7,374 bases of DNA from contig JALSQB010000125.1 of NCBI GenBank assembly GCA_026985655.1, forward strand, positions 1 to 7,374. The letters run 5' to 3'. The notes under the pieces are model-generated. The model worked only from the letters and a program-made list of their open reading frames with translations. It did no database searches and had not been told where the DNA came from. Shown here in pieces: positions 6,140-7,374 of the stretch. The stretch comes from Campylobacteraceae bacterium. Lineage in GTDB: Bacteria > Campylobacterota > Campylobacteria > Campylobacterales > Sulfurovaceae. The stretch's first letter is position 1, and each line of letters opens with the position of its first letter. A program made the position numbers and the translations under genes.

Positions 6140-6433
6140 TTATGACTCAATAATTTTGGGAACTATAAAAAAGTCATTTTCAGCATTGGGGGTATGGGTA
6201 AAAATGCTTTGTGCTATCTCTGATTGATTTTTAGGGCTATCTTCTCTTAAAGGCGTTCCACTCTCTAGGGTAGAAAAATTAGCAGATAAATTATCAGTAT
6301 TGAGTTCAGAAAGATTTTCAACATAAGACAAAATTTCTGTTAATTGTGTCGCCAAGGCTTCTTTTTTGTCTTCTTCAATTTTTAGCATAGAGAGTTTTTC
6401 AAGTTTTGTCAATACAGTGTTATCTATAATCAC
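6140..6433 (-). CDS. gatC: Aspartyl/glutamyl-tRNA amidotransferase subunit C
   Basis: GatC is the small scaffold subunit of the GatCAB amidotransferase, which converts misacylated Glu-tRNA-Gln and Asp-tRNA-Asn into Gln-tRNA-Gln and Asn-tRNA-Asn. Many Campylobacterota rely on this route. The 97 residues match the usual size of about 95. Family marks are the N-terminal LTKLEKLSMLKIEEDKKEAL helix, the LTEILSYVENLSELNT segment, TPLREDSP in the middle, and the C-terminal FFIVPKIIES. The start is GTG at 6433, supported by AAGGA 5 bases upstream. gatA and gatB are not in the window, which fits the scattered gat genes of this phylum. It is the first gene of the leftward block, behind a good -10 box, and is divergent from the rhodanese gene. 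Confidence 0.95.
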   Translation of the reverse strand: MIIDNTVLTKLEKLSMLKIEEDKKEALATQLTEILSYVENLSELNTDNLSANFSTLESGTPLREDSPKNQSEIAQSIFTHTPNAENDFFIVPKIIES

Positions 6434-6460
6434 AGGTATCCTTTTGTTTATAATATTCGT

Positions 6461-6466
6461 ATTATA
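6461..6466 (-). promoter_or_regulatory. Candidate -10 promoter for gatC (and perhaps pilT)
   Basis: A perfect TATAAT on the minus strand is preceded by a run of seven T's, the pattern typical of Campylobacterota vegetative promoters, which lack a strong -35 box. RNA would start near 6454, about 20 bases before the GTG start of gatC. Confidence 0.55.
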
Positions 6467-6494
6467 TAGAAAAAAAGTTAAAGCACTATTCGAG

Positions 6495-6500
6495 TATACT
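6495..6500 (+). promoter_or_regulatory. Candidate -10 promoter for the rhodanese gene
   Basis: TATACT lies 27 bases before the ATG at 6528 and would start RNA near 6507. It sits in the palindrome AGTATACT, so the same bases also read TATACT on the other strand. No -35 box is seen. It lies 28 bases from the gatC -10 box, so the two divergent promoters probably share control DNA. Confidence 0.4.
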
Positions 6501-6527
6501 CCAAATTAATTACTTCAAAGGAAATTT

Positions 6528-6890
6528 ATGAGTCAGCATGAGATGTTAAACAGAACAACCGTTACCTCGCAAGAGCTAGCACTTCTGTTACAAGAGAGAG
6601 AAGAGGGAAAAGTAGATTTTCTTTTGGTCGATGTACGCGAGATGATGGAGTATGAAGGAAGTCATATAAAAGGGGTTGATGTGCTTAAACCTACTTCAAC
6701 GTTTCAATCATGGGGTCAAGAATTTTTAGACAAAAACAAAGAAAAAACAGTTATTTTTACATGTCGTTCAGGAAATCGTTCTGCACAAGTTCAAAATGTT
6801 TTTAGACAAAATGGTATGGCAAAAGCCATTAATCATGTGGGTGGGATTATCTCTTACGATGCAGAACAAGAGAGTGGTGCTTCTTTTTAG
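6528..6890 (+). CDS. Single-domain rhodanese-like sulfurtransferase
   Basis: This 120-residue cytoplasmic protein consists of one rhodanese domain with no signal peptide or membrane segment. Rhodaneses carry sulfane sulfur as a persulfide on an active-site cysteine and pass it to acceptors such as cyanide, thioredoxin or biosynthetic proteins. The catalytic loop is C79-R-S-G-N-R84 in VIFTCRSGNRSAQ. The upstream LLVDVREMMEYEGSHIKG segment (32-49) is the conserved first signature with D35, R37 and E41. The GGIISY region near the C terminus corresponds to the usual GG[IM]xxW motif, with Y in place of W. The ATG start has AAAGGA 6 bases upstream. The true acceptor cannot be told from the sequence; in sulfur-oxidising Campylobacterota such proteins are common. 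It is transcribed alone, away from gatC and toward the right-edge gene. Confidence 0.92.
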   Translation: MSQHEMLNRTTVTSQELALLLQEREEGKVDFLLVDVREMMEYEGSHIKGVDVLKPTSTFQSWGQEFLDKNKEKTVIFTCRSGNRSAQVQNVFRQNGMAKAINHVGGIISYDAEQESGASF

Positions 6891-6905
6891 GAGAGTGTTA
6901 ATTGC

Positions 6906-6936
6906 ACTGAAGGTTCATATCTATCGAACCTTCAGT
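6906..6936 (+). terminator. Perfect 11-bp hairpin after the rhodanese gene, possible terminator
   Basis: ACTGAAGGTTC and GAACCTTCAGT form a perfect 11-bp stem with a 9-base loop, beginning 15 bases after the rhodanese stop codon. The sequence after it (ATTTAATC) is AT-rich but lacks a real T-run, so it is a weak or non-classical intrinsic terminator. It may also act from the opposite direction. Confidence 0.5.
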
Positions 6937-6952
6937 ATTTAATCTCATTACA

Positions 6953-6980
6953 ATACCCTAAACCCAAAGGGTTAAGGTAT
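6953..6980 (-). terminator. Hairpin after the right-edge surface protein gene, possible terminator
   Basis: On the minus strand ATACCTTAACCC and GGGTTTAGGGTAT pair around a TTT loop, giving about 12 bp with one G-U pair and one bulged T. It begins 6 bases after the stop codon of the leftward gene. The wobble pair works only in minus-strand RNA, which favours a role for that gene. No T-run follows. Confidence 0.4.
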
Positions 6981-6986
6981 ATGCTT

Positions 6987-7374
6987 TTAGTGTTTCTCTT
7001 TTCTAAAGAATAAAACACCAAAGAGTGTTCCTAAAAGAGCCATTAAGATAAGGCTCCAAGTCGCATTAAGAGAGACACTGCTTTCATTATAGTCTTCACA
7101 AGTTTCTACCGTGTCAGTTGCACTTTCAACTTCACTTTGAGTAAGAACAATATTTGCATCTGCTTCTAATCGTTTACCCTTGGTATCTTCTACTGAGTAA
7201 GAGATTGGTGTAGGATCTACAATCTCAATCCCCTTTTCAGCTACATAGGTAATTGTTCCATCAGCATTAACACGCCAAGTACCTTGATTTGGTACAATCA
7301 ATATTTTACCATCTTCAGATAGATTTGCATCAGGATGTTCTTCTAAGAAACCTTCTGGTAATTCAATTTTAACA
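6987..7374 (-). CDS. C-terminal end of a repeat-containing surface/adhesin-like protein with sorting-type tail (start off right edge)
   Basis: The frame is open from the window edge to TAA at 6987, giving 128 codons with no start inside; a TTG at 7301 has no ribosome binding site and is internal. The first part reads like one extracellular beta-sandwich repeat: a Pro/Glu-rich lead-in, NQGTWRVNADGTITYVAE, then PTPISYSVEDTKGK and a closing strand ANIVLTQ. This resembles CshA-type fibril repeats of large bacterial adhesins, a resemblance judged by eye. An acidic, Ser/Thr-rich linker with one Cys follows, then a helix containing WSLILMALLGTLFG and a basic end RKEKH. Tail with W, about 20 hydrophobic residues and basic finish is the pattern of C-terminal sorting signals, closest to IPTL-CTERM. 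The protein is probably exported and membrane-held or processed. Domain identities are inferred. Confidence 0.8.
   Translation of the reverse strand, partial: VKIELPEGFLEEHPDANLSEDGKILIVPNQGTWRVNADGTITYVAEKGIEIVDPTPISYSVEDTKGKRLEADANIVLTQSEVESATDTVETCEDYNESSVSLNATWSLILMALLGTLFGVLFFRKEKH

Noticed and set aside
1..7374. CRISPR array, tRNA/rRNA gene, insertion sequence or defence system
   Set aside because: No regularly spaced repeats, no cloverleaf or rRNA-like stretch, and no transposase or nuclease frame was seen on either strand.

Overview
The window is AT-rich and almost entirely coding, with short Shine-Dalgarno sites of the AAGGA type, several TTG/GTG starts, and promoters that look like a lone -10 box after T-rich sequence. 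The gene order cvpA - fur - lysS - glyA - DUF1882-like gene - gene for a small membrane-anchored protein is a known conserved cluster of Campylobacterota (the same core, fur-lysS-glyA-hypothetical-membrane protein, is recalled from Campylobacter jejuni, and cvpA/lysS/glyA/hypothetical from Helicobacter). The adjacent pilT and gatC, a rhodanese and a large surface protein suggest a free-living member such as the Sulfurimonas/Sulfurovum/Arcobacter lineages rather than a pathogen. The genus cannot be fixed from the sequence alone.

Layout. Eight genes on the minus strand run right to left from about 6460 to the left edge: gatC, pilT, cvpA, fur, lysS, glyA, a DUF1882-like gene, and the N-terminal part of a single-pass membrane protein cut by position 1. 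Spacings range from 2 to 124 bases, so this is probably one or a few overlapping transcription units with internal promoters before pilT, cvpA, glyA and the left-edge gene. A short divergent promoter region (6434-6527) separates gatC from a single-domain rhodanese on the plus strand. The rhodanese converges on the 3' end of a surface protein gene that enters from the right edge. The 96 bases between those two hold two consecutive hairpins.

Function. The central block is housekeeping: tRNA charging and transamidation (LysRS, GatC), one-carbon metabolism (GlyA), iron-responsive regulation (Fur), membrane and envelope proteins (CvpA family, left-edge protein), and a twitching-motility ATPase (PilT) with no other pilus gene nearby. 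The right-edge protein looks like an adhesin-type repeat protein with a C-terminal sorting-like tail.

Novelty. I see no wholly new multi-gene system. The points most worth a second look are a GTAG-headed REP-type hairpin next to a perfect 14-bp inverted repeat in the lysS-glyA gap, a Cys4 zinc-ribbon-like tail on LysRS, the IPTL-CTERM-like C terminus of the right-edge protein, and a possible distant primase-like pattern in the DUF1882-like protein.
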